A stretch of DNA of 35,990 bases from Candidatus Muproteobacteria bacterium RBG_16_65_34 (lineage in GTDB: Bacteria; Pseudomonadota; Gammaproteobacteria; Acidiferrobacterales; Sulfurifustaceae): the NCBI GenBank assembly GCA_001785115.1, contig MFSU01000049.1, forward strand, positions 812-36,801, written 5' to 3'. Below, one piece after another: positions 1 through 8,200 of this stretch (positions are counted from its first letter, which is position 1; each line of letters begins with the position of its first letter). A program made the position numbers and the translations under genes. The notes beneath the pieces are model-generated. The model ran no database searches, was not told the DNA's origin, and saw only the letters and a list, made by a program, of their open reading frames with translations.

Positions 1-442
1 CTTCGGCGCGGCTGAGGGGCGAGAGAAAATCCATGGCGCAAACCCCGCGCGCGGTCACGGCGATCAGGCACTCGCCGAACGGGCTCGCGTGGAAACCGTA
101 CTGGATGGCAAGGCCGGCGCCCCGACCCTTCACGTCCCCCGGAGTGGCCGCGTGGATATTCACCATCAGATCGTGCAGGCGACCGGCGCCGGACAGGCCC
201 GTCTCGAGGGACACGTCCAGCACGCTGCGCGCAGCCCGCAGCAGGCTGCGCGCGTGCTCGGCGGTCAGGTACTGCAAAAACCGTTTGGGGCTGATGCCGG
301 CCCAGCGCCGGAACAGCCGTTGGAAGTGGTATTCACTCAACCCGACGTGCGCCGCGACATCGGCCAGCACCGGCTGGTCGCGGACGTGCCGGGCGATATA
401 GAGAATCGCCCGCTCGATGCGCCCGTAATCCCGGTCCGACAT
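1..442 (-). CDS. Ada-like protein: AraC-type DNA-binding domain plus methylated-DNA methyltransferase domain (cut by window edge)
   Basis: Translated from the minus strand, this begins MSDRDYGRIERAILYIARHV and runs off the left edge (147 codons present). Residues 1-90 form an AraC/XylS helix-turn-helix pair; the stretch around LSEYHFQRLFRRWAGISPKRF is typical of the second helix-turn-helix. The following residues, about 100-147 (including HASPFGECLIAVTARGVCAM), resemble the start of an O6-methylguanine-DNA methyltransferase domain. The catalytic PCHR motif would lie outside the window. The start is supported by GGAGGT four bases upstream of the ATG. The N-terminal zinc/cysteine methyl-phosphotriester sensor of E. 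coli Ada is absent, so control by that route is not expected. By family, it should repair alkylated guanine and possibly regulate an alkylation response. The family call is good; the regulatory role is inferred. Confidence 0.8.
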   Translation of the reverse strand, partial: MSDRDYGRIERAILYIARHVRDQPVLADVAAHVGLSEYHFQRLFRRWAGISPKRFLQYLTAEHARSLLRAARSVLDVSLETGLSGAGRLHDLMVNIHAATPGDVKGRGAGLAIQYGFHASPFGECLIAVTARGVCAMDFLSPLSRAE

Positions 443-605
443 GCGACCTCCCGCGTTACACCTCGAGCGCATGATAGTCAGCGATGCGGCGCGCGAACAA
501 CCCGATTCTTGCGCTCTTTTCGGTCCGCCCGCGCATCCTTGCGCCCCGAGACAGGGGCAACAGTGATAAAATTCATGGCTCTTAGCGCCGTCGTTCCGCT
601 CGTAC
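443..605. other. Divergent intergenic region between the Ada-like gene and hemW
   Basis: 163 bases between divergently transcribed genes, so it should hold both promoters. A TGATAAAAT stretch at about 562-570 resembles a -10 region facing hemW, but no -35 at good spacing was identified. No clear Shine-Dalgarno sequence precedes the hemW ATG at 606. Confidence 0.35.
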
Positions 606-1754
606 ATGTTTCACTTCACCGCCCTGCCGCCGCTTGCGCTCTACATCCATCTACCATGGTGCGTGCGCAAGTGCCCGTACTGCGACTTCAATTCGCACGA
701 AGCCCGCGGCGACATTCCGCAGGACAAATACATCGAGGCGCTGCTGCGCGATCTCGAATGGGACCGGCCGCGGGTGGAAGGAAGACCGATCCAAAGCATC
801 TTCCTCGGCGGCGGCACGCCGAGCCTGTTTTCGCCCGAGGCCGTCGCGCGTCTGCTCGCCGGCGTGTGGACGCGGCTCCCGGTCGCTCAGGACGCCGAGG
901 TTACGCTGGAAGCAAATCCCGGCACCGTTGAGCTCGAGCGATTCCGGGGCTTTCGTCAGGCCGGGATCAATCGCCTGTCCATCGGCATCCAGAGCTTCGA
1001 GCCGGAGAAGCTCCGCGCGCTCGGCCGTATTCACGGGCCCGAGGAGGCGCTGCGCGCGGCGCAGGCGGCGCGCGCGGCCGGGTTCGAGAACTTCAATCTC
1101 GATCTCATGTTCGGCCTGCCGGGGCAGACGGTCGAGCAGGCGCTGGCTGACGTGCGCACGGCCATCGAGCTCGGGCCGACGCATTTATCCGCTTATCAGC
1201 TCACTGTCGAACCGAACACGCTCTTCCACGCGCGCCCGCCGAAGCTCCCGGACGATGACACGATCTGGGAGATGCAACAGGCGATCCAAGACTTGCTCGC
1301 CGAGAGCGGCTTCAGGCAATACGAGGTCTCGGCCTATGCCAGACCCGGTTATGAATGCCGCCACAACCTCAACTACTGGACCTTCGGGGATTACCTCGGC
1401 ATCGGCGCCGGCGCGCACGGCAAGCTCACGGACCCGGGCGGAATCACGCGGCTCTGGAAACTTAAGCGCCCCGACGACTACCTCGCCAAGGCCGGCGCGC
1501 GCGCGGCCATCGGCGGCGAGCAGCGGCTTACGGGCCGAGACGCCGCGGCGGAATTCATGCTGAACGCGCTGCGCCTCAAGGAGGGATTTTCGAAGTCGCT
1601 CTTCCCGGAGCGCACGGGCCTTCCGGTCGCCGAGATCCAAAGCGCGCTCGGTCTTGCCGAGTCCAGGGCGCTGCTCGATGTCGACGCGCTGACCGTGCGC
1701 CCGACGGCGCTCGGCTACCGCTATCTCAACGATCTCATCGGCCTGTTTCTGTAG
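606..1754 (+). CDS. hemW: Radical SAM haem chaperone HemW (HemN-like)
   Basis: A 382-residue radical SAM protein. C19, C23 and C26 form the CxxxCxxC iron-sulfur motif (WCVRKCPYCDF), and GGGTPS near residue 70 is the usual SAM-binding glycine motif. The next conserved position after the third cysteine is phenylalanine. Coproporphyrinogen oxidase HemN has a further cysteine there, so HemW is the better call. The C-terminal third carries the HemN/HemW C-terminal domain (RLTGRDAAAEFMLNALRLKEGF). HemW proteins bind haem and are implicated in delivering it to respiratory enzymes; many genomes mislabel them as oxygen-independent coproporphyrinogen oxidase. The gene ends 41 bases before hemJ, so two haem-related genes are adjacent and probably co-transcribed. 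Length is normal for the family. Confidence 0.93.
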   Translation: MFHFTALPPLALYIHLPWCVRKCPYCDFNSHEARGDIPQDKYIEALLRDLEWDRPRVEGRPIQSIFLGGGTPSLFSPEAVARLLAGVWTRLPVAQDAEVTLEANPGTVELERFRGFRQAGINRLSIGIQSFEPEKLRALGRIHGPEEALRAAQAARAAGFENFNLDLMFGLPGQTVEQALADVRTAIELGPTHLSAYQLTVEPNTLFHARPPKLPDDDTIWEMQQAIQDLLAESGFRQYEVSAYARPGYECRHNLNYWTFGDYLGIGAGAHGKLTDPGGITRLWKLKRPDDYLAKAGARAAIGGEQRLTGRDAAAEFMLNALRLKEGFSKSLFPERTGLPVAEIQSALGLAESRALLDVDALTVRPTALGYRYLNDLIGLFL

Positions 1755-1795
1755 CGCGCCAGAGGGCGCGGGGAATTCGCCCGCCCTCGTGTAGA

Positions 1796-2218
1796 ATGGC
1801 GGCCATGCTCTGGGTCAAGGCGGCGCACGTCATCTTCATGGTCACCTGGTTCGCGGGGCTGTTTTATCTTCCGCGGCTTTTCGTCTATCACGCCATGAGC
1901 GAGGACCGCACGAGTATCGAGCGCTTCAAGCTGATGGAGCGCAAGCTCTTCTACGGCATCATGGCGCCGGGCGCGATTCTTACTGTCGTCTTCGGGCTGT
2001 GGCTGTGGCTCGGGTACGGGATCGGCGGGACCTGGCTGCATGTGAAGCTCGCGCTGGTCGTTCTGCTCATCGGCTATCATCTCTACTGCGGCAAACTCCT
2101 GAACGACTTCAAGCACGATCGCAACCGCCGCGCGCACGTCTTCTACCGCTGGTTCAACGAGTTTCCGGTGCTCGTGTTGATCGCGGTCGTGATCCTGGCG
2201 ATCGTGAAGCCGCTTTAG
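1796..2218 (+). CDS. hemJ: Protoporphyrinogen oxidase HemJ (UPF0093 membrane protein)
   Basis: A 140-residue inner-membrane protein with four predicted hydrophobic segments (about residues 5-25, 55-75, 80-98 and 118-138). It has the HemJ landmarks: a histidine in the first helix (KAAHVIFMVTWFAGLFYLPRLF) and the GxWLHVKL segment before the third helix. HemJ oxidises protoporphyrinogen IX to protoporphyrin IX, the penultimate step of haem synthesis, in bacteria lacking HemG or HemY. An alternative ATG lies three codons downstream at 1805 and gives MLWVKAAH, the more common N-terminus in the family. Neither start has a strong ribosome site. Co-orientation with hemW supports a small haem operon. 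The stop is followed within about 20 bases by an inverted repeat that may act as a hairpin terminator. Confidence 0.9.
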   Translation: MAAMLWVKAAHVIFMVTWFAGLFYLPRLFVYHAMSEDRTSIERFKLMERKLFYGIMAPGAILTVVFGLWLWLGYGIGGTWLHVKLALVVLLIGYHLYCGKLLNDFKHDRNRRAHVFYRWFNEFPVLVLIAVVILAIVKPL

Positions 2219-2239
2219 AAGGAACCTTCAATTGAGCAT

Positions 2240-2319
2240 GTTCACCGCGGAGATCGCAGAGGGTGCGGAGAATTTCAGAGAACAGCCCTTTGGTTTTCTC
2301 TGCGCCCTCTGCGGTGAAC
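2240..2319. repeat. Inverted intergenic repeat, CGCAGAG family
   Basis: About 80 bases whose ends are inverted copies: GTTCACCGC at 2240-2248 pairs with GCGGTGAAC at 2311-2319, and the GCAGAGGG and CTCTGCGCCCTC stretches continue the pairing inward. The same type of sequence occurs between ylqF-independent loci at 9613-9751 and inside the 161-bp element at 16842-17002. It lies between hemJ and oxyR and could form a long hairpin, possibly terminating hemJ transcription. It is non-coding in all frames. Confidence 0.85.
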
Positions 2320-2375
2320 ACTCATAACGATCCCAGCCGGCTAAGGAAGCTTGCCGATCACACGACTTCCCGACG

Positions 2376-3326
2376 ATGACCCTCACTGAGCTTCGCTATA
2401 TCGTGGCGGTCGCGCGCGAGCGCCATTTCGGGCGCGCCGCCAAGGCCTGCTTCGTGAGCCAGCCGACGCTCTCGGCCGCGGTGAAGAAACTCGAGGAGGA
2501 GCTCGGGGCCGCGCTTTTCGAGCGCACACCGGGCAGGCTGCGCGTCACGGCCGTGGGCCAGCGCGTCGTCGAGCAGGCCCAGCGCGTGCTCGAGCAGGCC
2601 GCCGCGATCAAGGAGCTCGCCCGCGCCGGGCACGATGAGCTCGCCGGGCCGCTCAAGGTCGGCTTCCTCTCCACCGTGGGACCGTACCTGCTGCCCGATC
2701 TGATCCCGGTCCTGCGCCGCCGCGCCCCGAAGATGCCGCTCGTGGTCGAGGAGCACATGACGGAGACGCTGCGTGCGCGGCTCAAGGAAGGCACGCTCGA
2801 TGCGGTGGTGGCGTCGGCGCCCTTTGTCGAACCGGGCATCGTCACGTTGGCGTTATACGAGGAACCCTTCGCCCTGGTGCTGCCGGCGGGACACGCGCTC
2901 GCGCGCAAAGCGCGCCTCACCGTGGACGAACTGCGGCGCGAGAACCTGCTGCTGCTCGGCCCCGGGCATTGTTTCCGCGATCAGGTCTTGAGCGTCTGCC
3001 CGGTCTGCGAATCGCCCGCGGACGATGAGCACAGCATCCAGCGCACGCTCGAGGGCAGCTCGCTCGAAACCATCCGCCACATGGTCGCCTCCGGCGTCGG
3101 GATCACGCTCCTGCCCTGCACCGCGGTGGCGAGCCCGCGCCACGAGCGCCGGCTGCTCACCGCACGCCGGTTCCCCGGCGCCCAGCCGACCCGGCGCATC
3201 GCGCTCGCCTGGCGCGCGAGCTTCCCGCGCCCCAAGGCGATCGCGGCGCTGCGCGCGGCGATCCTCGACTGCCCCCTGAAGTGCGTGCGCCGACTGCACC
3301 GCGCGGCGGCCGACGCGGCGGCCTGA
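2376..3326 (+). CDS. oxyR: LysR-family peroxide sensor OxyR (first paralogue)
   Basis: A 316-residue LysR-type regulator. Residues 1-60 are the winged helix-turn-helix (FVSQPTLSAAVKKLEEELGAALFER), and residues about 90-300 are the substrate-binding fold. The OxyR redox cysteines fall at the E. coli positions, C199 and C208, in GHCFRDQVLSVC. An extra cysteine at 211 creates a CPVC motif not seen in the second OxyR of this window. OxyR forms a C199-C208 disulfide on peroxide exposure and activates defence genes. The next operon (tolC-type channel, adaptor, RND pump) has a 37-bp OxyR-like site directly in front of it, so this protein may control an efflux system. No clear ribosome site precedes the ATG; an alternative start is possible but would shorten the DNA-binding domain. 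Confidence 0.9.
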   Translation: MTLTELRYIVAVARERHFGRAAKACFVSQPTLSAAVKKLEEELGAALFERTPGRLRVTAVGQRVVEQAQRVLEQAAAIKELARAGHDELAGPLKVGFLSTVGPYLLPDLIPVLRRRAPKMPLVVEEHMTETLRARLKEGTLDAVVASAPFVEPGIVTLALYEEPFALVLPAGHALARKARLTVDELRRENLLLLGPGHCFRDQVLSVCPVCESPADDEHSIQRTLEGSSLETIRHMVASGVGITLLPCTAVASPRHERRLLTARRFPGAQPTRRIALAWRASFPRPKAIAALRAAILDCPLKCVRRLHRAAADAAA

Positions 3327-3342
3327 GCGGCCCCGGCCGGTC

Positions 3343-3379
3343 ATCGGTAATTTCTATCGGGCAGATCGGCAAAAACGAT
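3343..3379 (+). promoter_or_regulatory. Candidate OxyR operator upstream of the RND efflux operon
   Basis: Four 4-base elements with exact 7-base spacing: ATCG (3343), CTAT (3354), ATCG (3365), CGAT (3376). The OxyR consensus is ATAG-N7-CTAT-N7-ATAG-N7-CTAT, so 13 of 16 defined positions match. The site abuts the candidate -35 at 3380, the geometry typical of OxyR-activated promoters. It lies between oxyR (first copy) and the tolC-type gene. Confidence 0.6.
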
Positions 3380-3408
3380 TTGCTCAATCGCGCATCCGTC
3401 CCTATTGT
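3380..3408 (+). promoter_or_regulatory. Candidate sigma-70 promoter for the efflux operon
   Basis: TTGCTC at 3380-3385 and TATTGT at 3403-3408 are separated by 17 bases. Each matches the consensus hexamer at four of six positions. Weak hexamers are consistent with an activator-dependent promoter, and the candidate OxyR site ends at 3379, immediately upstream. Predicted transcription would start near 3415, leaving about 46 bases of leader before the ATG at 3461. Confidence 0.45.
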
Positions 3409-3460
3409 CTCTCCAGGACCCGCCGCCCGATCGCGCCGGCGCACTGGAGGGAAGACAACG

Positions 3461-4810
3461 ATGCGAACAAAAACCGTGCTGCACGGCGCGCTGCTCCTCG
3501 CCGGGATCGCGGCCGTGCCCGCGTGGGCGGAGTCGCTCACCCTCGACCAGGCGATCGCCTATGCCCTCGGCCATAACCCCGAGCTGCGCGCCGTGCGCGA
3601 GCGCGCGGCCGCGACCGGGGCGCGGCGCGCGGCGGCCGAAGGCGCGCAATGGCCCCAGCTCGGCGCTTCCTACGGCGTGCGCCGCAGCGACAGCCCGCTC
3701 GACGCCTTCGCCGACAAGCTCAACACCCGGCGCGTCGCCGCGCCGGACTTCGATCCCGCGCGCCTGAACCATCCCGAGGCGAGCGACCTCTACATGGGGC
3801 AGCTCGCGCTGCGTTATCCCGTCTACACCGGCGGGCGGGTCTCCGCGACCATCGAAGCCGCGCGCGGCATGGAGCGAACCGCAGAGCTGCAATACGCGCG
3901 CGCGCGGGAGATCGCCGCGTTTCAAACCCTGCGCGCCTACTTGGGCGCGCACGCGGCGCAGGAAGGACTGGCCATCGCCGAGGACGCGCTGCGCGCGGCC
4001 GAGGAGCATGCGCGCACCACCGCCGGTCTCGTGCGCGAGGGTCGGATCGTGATGTCCGACAAGCTCACGGCGGAGGTCAACCTCGCGGCGGTGCAGTCCC
4101 AGAAGGAGCAGGCGGCGGCGCGGCGGCTGCGGGCCTTCGATCAACTGAAGCGCGCCATGGGCCTGACGCTCGAGCGCGAGGTCGAGATCGCGCCGGCGGC
4201 GCCCGCGCCGGCGGCGCCGCTTCGGCCGCGCGCCGAGATCGAGGCGGCGGCGCTCGTAAACCGCAGGGACCTGGCGGGCCAGCGCAGCGCGCAGGCGGCG
4301 GCGCGTTCGCGCATCAAGGCCGCGCGCGCGGCACACCTCCCGCAGTTCAGCGTAATCGCGGCCGAAAGCTGGTTCAGCGGCGATCCCGCGCTCGATAACC
4401 GCTCGACCAGCGTGATGGGCGTGCTTTCGATCGAGCTGTACGCCGGCGGCGCCCACCAGGCGGAGGTCGCCGCGGCCGCGGCCGAGGCCGAGGAGACCGA
4501 CTGGCGCCTCGATGGGCTCGATCAGCAGGTGCGCGACGAGGTGCGCGAGGCCTACGAGAGCCTGCGCGAGGCGCAGGCGCGACACGCGATCGCCGGCGCG
4601 AACGTCGGGCGCGCACGCGAGGCGGTGCAGCTCGTCAAGCAGCGCTACGGCCAGGGCCGCACGATCCTGATCGATCTGCTTCAGGCCGAACGCGCGCTCG
4701 TCGAGGCGCGCGCCGAGGAGCTCGCCACGCGCCTCGGCATCGAGATCGGGTCGGCGGCGCTCGGGCTCGCGCAGGGCGCGCTGGAGTTACCCGCGGGAGA
4801 GACGCCGTGA
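3461..4810 (+). CDS. TolC-family outer-membrane efflux channel
   Basis: A 449-residue outer-membrane factor. Residues 1-23 are a signal peptide (hydrophobic core LLLAGIAAVP, cleavage after AWA). Two OEP repeats follow, each mainly long alpha-helix with beta-strand segments: LTLDQAIAYALGHNPEL opens the first, and the second begins around the RPRAEIEAAAL stretch. The open frame extends upstream to 3281, but ATG 3461 is preferred because it gives the signal peptide and has GGAGGG about ten bases upstream. The protein should form the trimeric channel that carries pump substrates across the outer membrane. It overlaps the adaptor gene by four bases (GTGA), so the two are translationally coupled. 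Confidence 0.9.
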   Translation: MRTKTVLHGALLLAGIAAVPAWAESLTLDQAIAYALGHNPELRAVRERAAATGARRAAAEGAQWPQLGASYGVRRSDSPLDAFADKLNTRRVAAPDFDPARLNHPEASDLYMGQLALRYPVYTGGRVSATIEAARGMERTAELQYARAREIAAFQTLRAYLGAHAAQEGLAIAEDALRAAEEHARTTAGLVREGRIVMSDKLTAEVNLAAVQSQKEQAAARRLRAFDQLKRAMGLTLEREVEIAPAAPAPAAPLRPRAEIEAAALVNRRDLAGQRSAQAAARSRIKAARAAHLPQFSVIAAESWFSGDPALDNRSTSVMGVLSIELYAGGAHQAEVAAAAAEAEETDWRLDGLDQQVRDEVREAYESLREAQARHAIAGANVGRAREAVQLVKQRYGQGRTILIDLLQAERALVEARAEELATRLGIEIGSAALGLAQGALELPAGETP

Positions 4811-5178
4811 AGCGGTGGCTGACTTGGGCCGGCGTCGGCCTGCTCGTCGCGGGTTGCGGTCGTGAACCCGCGCCCGAGGCCGCCGGCGCCCCGCTCGCCC
4901 GTCCGGTCATCGCGCTCGCGGTCAAGCCCGGGGCGGCGCAGACGATCCTTATTCCGCGCGCCGCGCTCGCCGAGCGCGGCGGCATCCCCGGGGTGTTCGT
5001 GCTGAGCGAGACCAGCGAGGCGCGGTTTCGCATGGTCAAGCCCGGGCGCGGGCGCGACGGCGAGATCGAGATTCTGAGCGGGCTGCACGGCACGGAGACG
5101 CTCGTGCTCGGCGACCTGCGCGAGGTGCGCGACGGCAGCCCGGTAAAAATTCTTGAAAACGCGGATAAACGCAGATGA
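4807..5178 (+). CDS. Miniature RND adaptor-like lipoprotein (apparently lacking lipoyl and hairpin domains)
   Basis: Only 123 residues, starting GTG within the stop of the channel gene. The N-terminus is a lipoprotein signal (LLVAGC, lipidated Cys17), and residues 27-44 resemble the mature start of HlyD/AcrA-type adaptors. From residue 46, ILIPRAALAERGGIPGVFVL to SGLHGTETLVLGDLREVRDG resembles the C-terminal beta-barrel/membrane-proximal end of such adaptors. The middle 200 or so residues of a normal adaptor (about 350 aa), including the lipoyl and alpha-hairpin domains, are missing. The frame is open and in phase across the apparent junction near 4940. The last eight residues and the stop are encoded by a CGCAGAT repeat. 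It could be a working mini-adaptor, an internally deleted remnant, or an assembly collapse. Confidence 0.7.
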   Translation: MKRWLTWAGVGLLVAGCGREPAPEAAGAPLARPVIALAVKPGAAQTILIPRAALAERGGIPGVFVLSETSEARFRMVKPGRGRDGEIEILSGLHGTETLVLGDLREVRDGSPVKILENADKRR

Positions 5179-5268
5179 TTTTTATTGATAGACGCAGATG
5201 TCGTGAAATGAATCGGATCAAACCGCGTTCATCTATCACATAAATCTGCGTGCATCTGCGTTCCAACA
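5155..5268. repeat. Inverted CGCAGAT-type repeat between adaptor and pump
   Basis: An imperfect inverted repeat. The left arm (AACGCGGATAAACGCAGATG, from 5158) is matched in reverse by ATCTGCGTGCATCTGCGTT ending about 5263; an AT-rich centre lies between. The left arm supplies the last codons and the TGA of the adaptor gene. The right arm occupies the place where a ribosome-binding site for the pump gene would be expected. A half copy occurs at 31831-31858. The element probably inserted into the operon rather than being part of it originally. Confidence 0.85.
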
Positions 5269-5273
5269 ATCAT

Positions 5274-8200
5274 ATGGATAAGAATAACCACAAATTGAAT
5301 CTCGCCGGCCGCATTGCGGCCTACTTCATCGACAGCAAGCTCACGCTGCTCGTCATGGCCTTTGCCTTCCTCGCCGGCGTGTTCGCCTTCCTCGTGACCC
5401 CGCGCGAGGAGAACCCCAAGATCGTGGTGCCGGCGGCGAATGTCATCGTGCAAAAACCCGGGGCGTCGCCGGCCGAAATCGAGCAGCTCATCGTGAAGCC
5501 GCTCGAGGCGATCCTTCAGGGGCTCGCCGGAGTAGAGCACACCCACGGCCTCGCCCTGCCCTCGCTCGGTGTGGTGAGCGTGCAGTTCAAGGTCGGGCAG
5601 CCCAAGGAGGAGTCGCTCGTCAAGCTCTACGACCGCATCATGAGCAACCGCGACCGCATGCCGCCGGGCACGCTGCAACCGCTCGTGAAGCCCGCGGACG
5701 TGGACGACGTGCCGATCCTCACCGTCTCGCTGTCGTGCGCCGGGCCGCAGGACTGCCGGCTGCGGCACGTGGCGAACGACGTTCTGGAACACCTGCGCCG
5801 CGTCGAGGGCACCTCGCTCGCCTACGTGCACGGCGGCCGCAGGCGTGCGATCGGTGTCGCGCTCGACCTCGAGCGCATGCGCGCCTTCAACGTGACGCTC
5901 TCCGATATCCGGCGCGTGGTCGAGGCGACCAATGTGGACATCCCCTCGGGGGCGTTCGTGGGCGGCAACCGCGTGGCCGCGGTGCAGGCGGGGGGCATGC
6001 TCAGGACCGCCTCCGACGTGGGCGATCTCGTGGTGGCGCTCGCGGCGCACCGACCGGTGTACCTGAAGCAGGTCGCCGCCGTCACCGACGGGCCCGAGGA
6101 GATCGAGCGCGCGCACCGCATCGGCTACGGGCCGGCGTATTCGGGCAGGAAGCCCGGGGGCTATGAGGCCCCGGCGGCGACCATCGCCATCGCCAAACGC
6201 GCGGGCAGCAATGCCGTCACGGTCGCCGAGGAGGTGCTGAGGGAGCTCGATCGCATCCGGCCCACGGTGATCCCGCAGGGCGTGGATGTGAACGTGACGC
6301 GCAACGACGGCGCCAAGGCCGACGACGCCGTCAACACCCTCATGGAGCACCTCGCCATCGCCGTCGCCACCGTGGTGCTGCTGCTGGTGTTCTTCCTGGG
6401 CTGGCGCGCGGCCGGCGTCGTCACCGTTACCATTCCGCTGATTCTTTTCATTACGCTTGCCGTGGGCCTGATCGCGGGCCAGAGCATCAACCGCATCACG
6501 CTGTTCGCGGTCATTCTTTCGCTCGGTCTCCTGGTGGACGATTCGATTGTCGTGATCGAGAACATCTTCCGACACTACGCCAGGAAGGGCGCGGACCGCC
6601 TGAGACACGCGGTGGCCGCGGTGAACGAGATCGGCCGGCCCACCAACCTCGCCACCTTCACCGTGATCCTCGCCTTCCTGCCGATGTTCTGGGTCACCGG
6701 CATGATGGGGCCGTACATGGCGCCGATTCCGTTCAACGTGCCGGTGGCGATGCTCACCTCGCTCGTCATCGCCTACACCGTCGCGCCCTGGGCGGCCTAT
6801 CGCTTTCTCAAAGTGCGCGGCCACGAGCACGAGGGTCTCGCGCACGAGGAGCATCGCGGGTTTCTGGAGCGGCATTACGCCCGCATCATGAATCGGCTGA
6901 TTGCCGACGCCAAGGCACGTCGCAACTTCTTTATCGGCATCGGCGTGGTGATGTTGCTCGTTTTGTCGATGCCCGCCTTCAATCTGGTGCTGTTCAAGAT
7001 GCTGCCGAAGAACAACACCAATACCTTTAACCTCACCATCGACATGCCCGAGGGCACGAGCCTCGAGGAGACCGATCGCGTGGCGCGCCTCGTGGGCGAC
7101 GTCGTGCGCGGTCACCCGCAGGTGCAGACCTATGAGACCACGGTGGGCGAATCCGGCATCATCGACTTCAACGGGCTGCTGCGCGGCGCGGGGCTCAAGC
7201 AAGGCCCGCATGTCGCCGAGATGCGCGTGAACCTGCGCGACAAGCACGACCGTCGGGCCTCTTCCGTCGACATCGTGCGGGAGCTCAGAAAACCCATCGC
7301 CGAGCTGGCCGCCGTAACCGGCGCCAACATCAAGCTCGTCGAGGACCCGGCGGGGCCGCCGGTGCGCGCCACGATCCTGGCCGAGTTGTACGGGCCGGAT
7401 TACGCAACCCTGCGCAAACTGGCGGCGGAGCTGCGCGCCGAGGTGTTCGAAAAAACCGCGGATGTGGTCGACACCGACGATTCGGTCACCGACGACTGGA
7501 CCGAATACCGCCTCACGGTGGATCGCGAACGCGCGATGCTCGCCGGCATCGCGCCGGCGCAGGTGGCCGAGACCCTGAACGCCTTCCTGGCGGGCCTCGA
7601 TGCGGGCACGGTGCACCTCGAGCTCGAGCGGGAGCCGGTGCCCATCCGCTTTCGCATCCCGGCAGCCGATCGCGCGGGTCCGGGGGATTTACGCAAAATC
7701 TTCTTCACCAATCCACAAGGTCGGCAGGTGGCGCTCACCGACATCGCGCGGGTGGAAAAACAGACCGCGCCCAAGCCGATCTTCCACAAGGACCAATACC
7801 CGGTGGTGTACGTCACGGGCGAGCTCGGGAGCACGAGCCAGGTATACGCGGTGCTCAAGATGTGGAACTACCTGCGTGCGCATGAGCTGCCCTCGGGGGT
7901 GAAGCTCACGCAGTACTTCATGGCCGACCCGGATACGACCGGCTATTCCGTGCGCTGGGACGGCGAGATGCGGCTCACGCTCGATGTGTTCCGCGACCTG
8001 GGCTCGGCCTTCGCGGTCGCGATTGTTCTGATCTATCTGACACTGGTCGGTTACTACCGCTCGTTCATGACGCCGCTCATCGTCATGGGCGCGATCCCGC
8101 TGACCGTCGTCGGCGTGCTGCCGGGCCACGCGCTCATGGGTCAGTACTTCACCGCCACCTCCATGATCGGCGTGATCGCGCTCGCCGGCATCGTCGTGCG

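Noticed and set aside
606-1754. Coproporphyrinogen III oxidase HemN as the product
   Set aside because: The fourth cysteine position after CxxxCxxC is phenylalanine and the length is that of HemW.
2240-2319. CRISPR-like reading of the CGCAGAG/CGCAGAT tandem units
   Set aside because: Units are inverted or imperfectly tandem, with no regular unique spacers and no cas genes.
5229-7616. Long minus-strand open frame (795 codons) opposite the RND pump
   Set aside because: Histidine/arginine-rich low-complexity translation with no domain, an antisense shadow of a high-GC gene whose plus-strand product is a clear RND pump.
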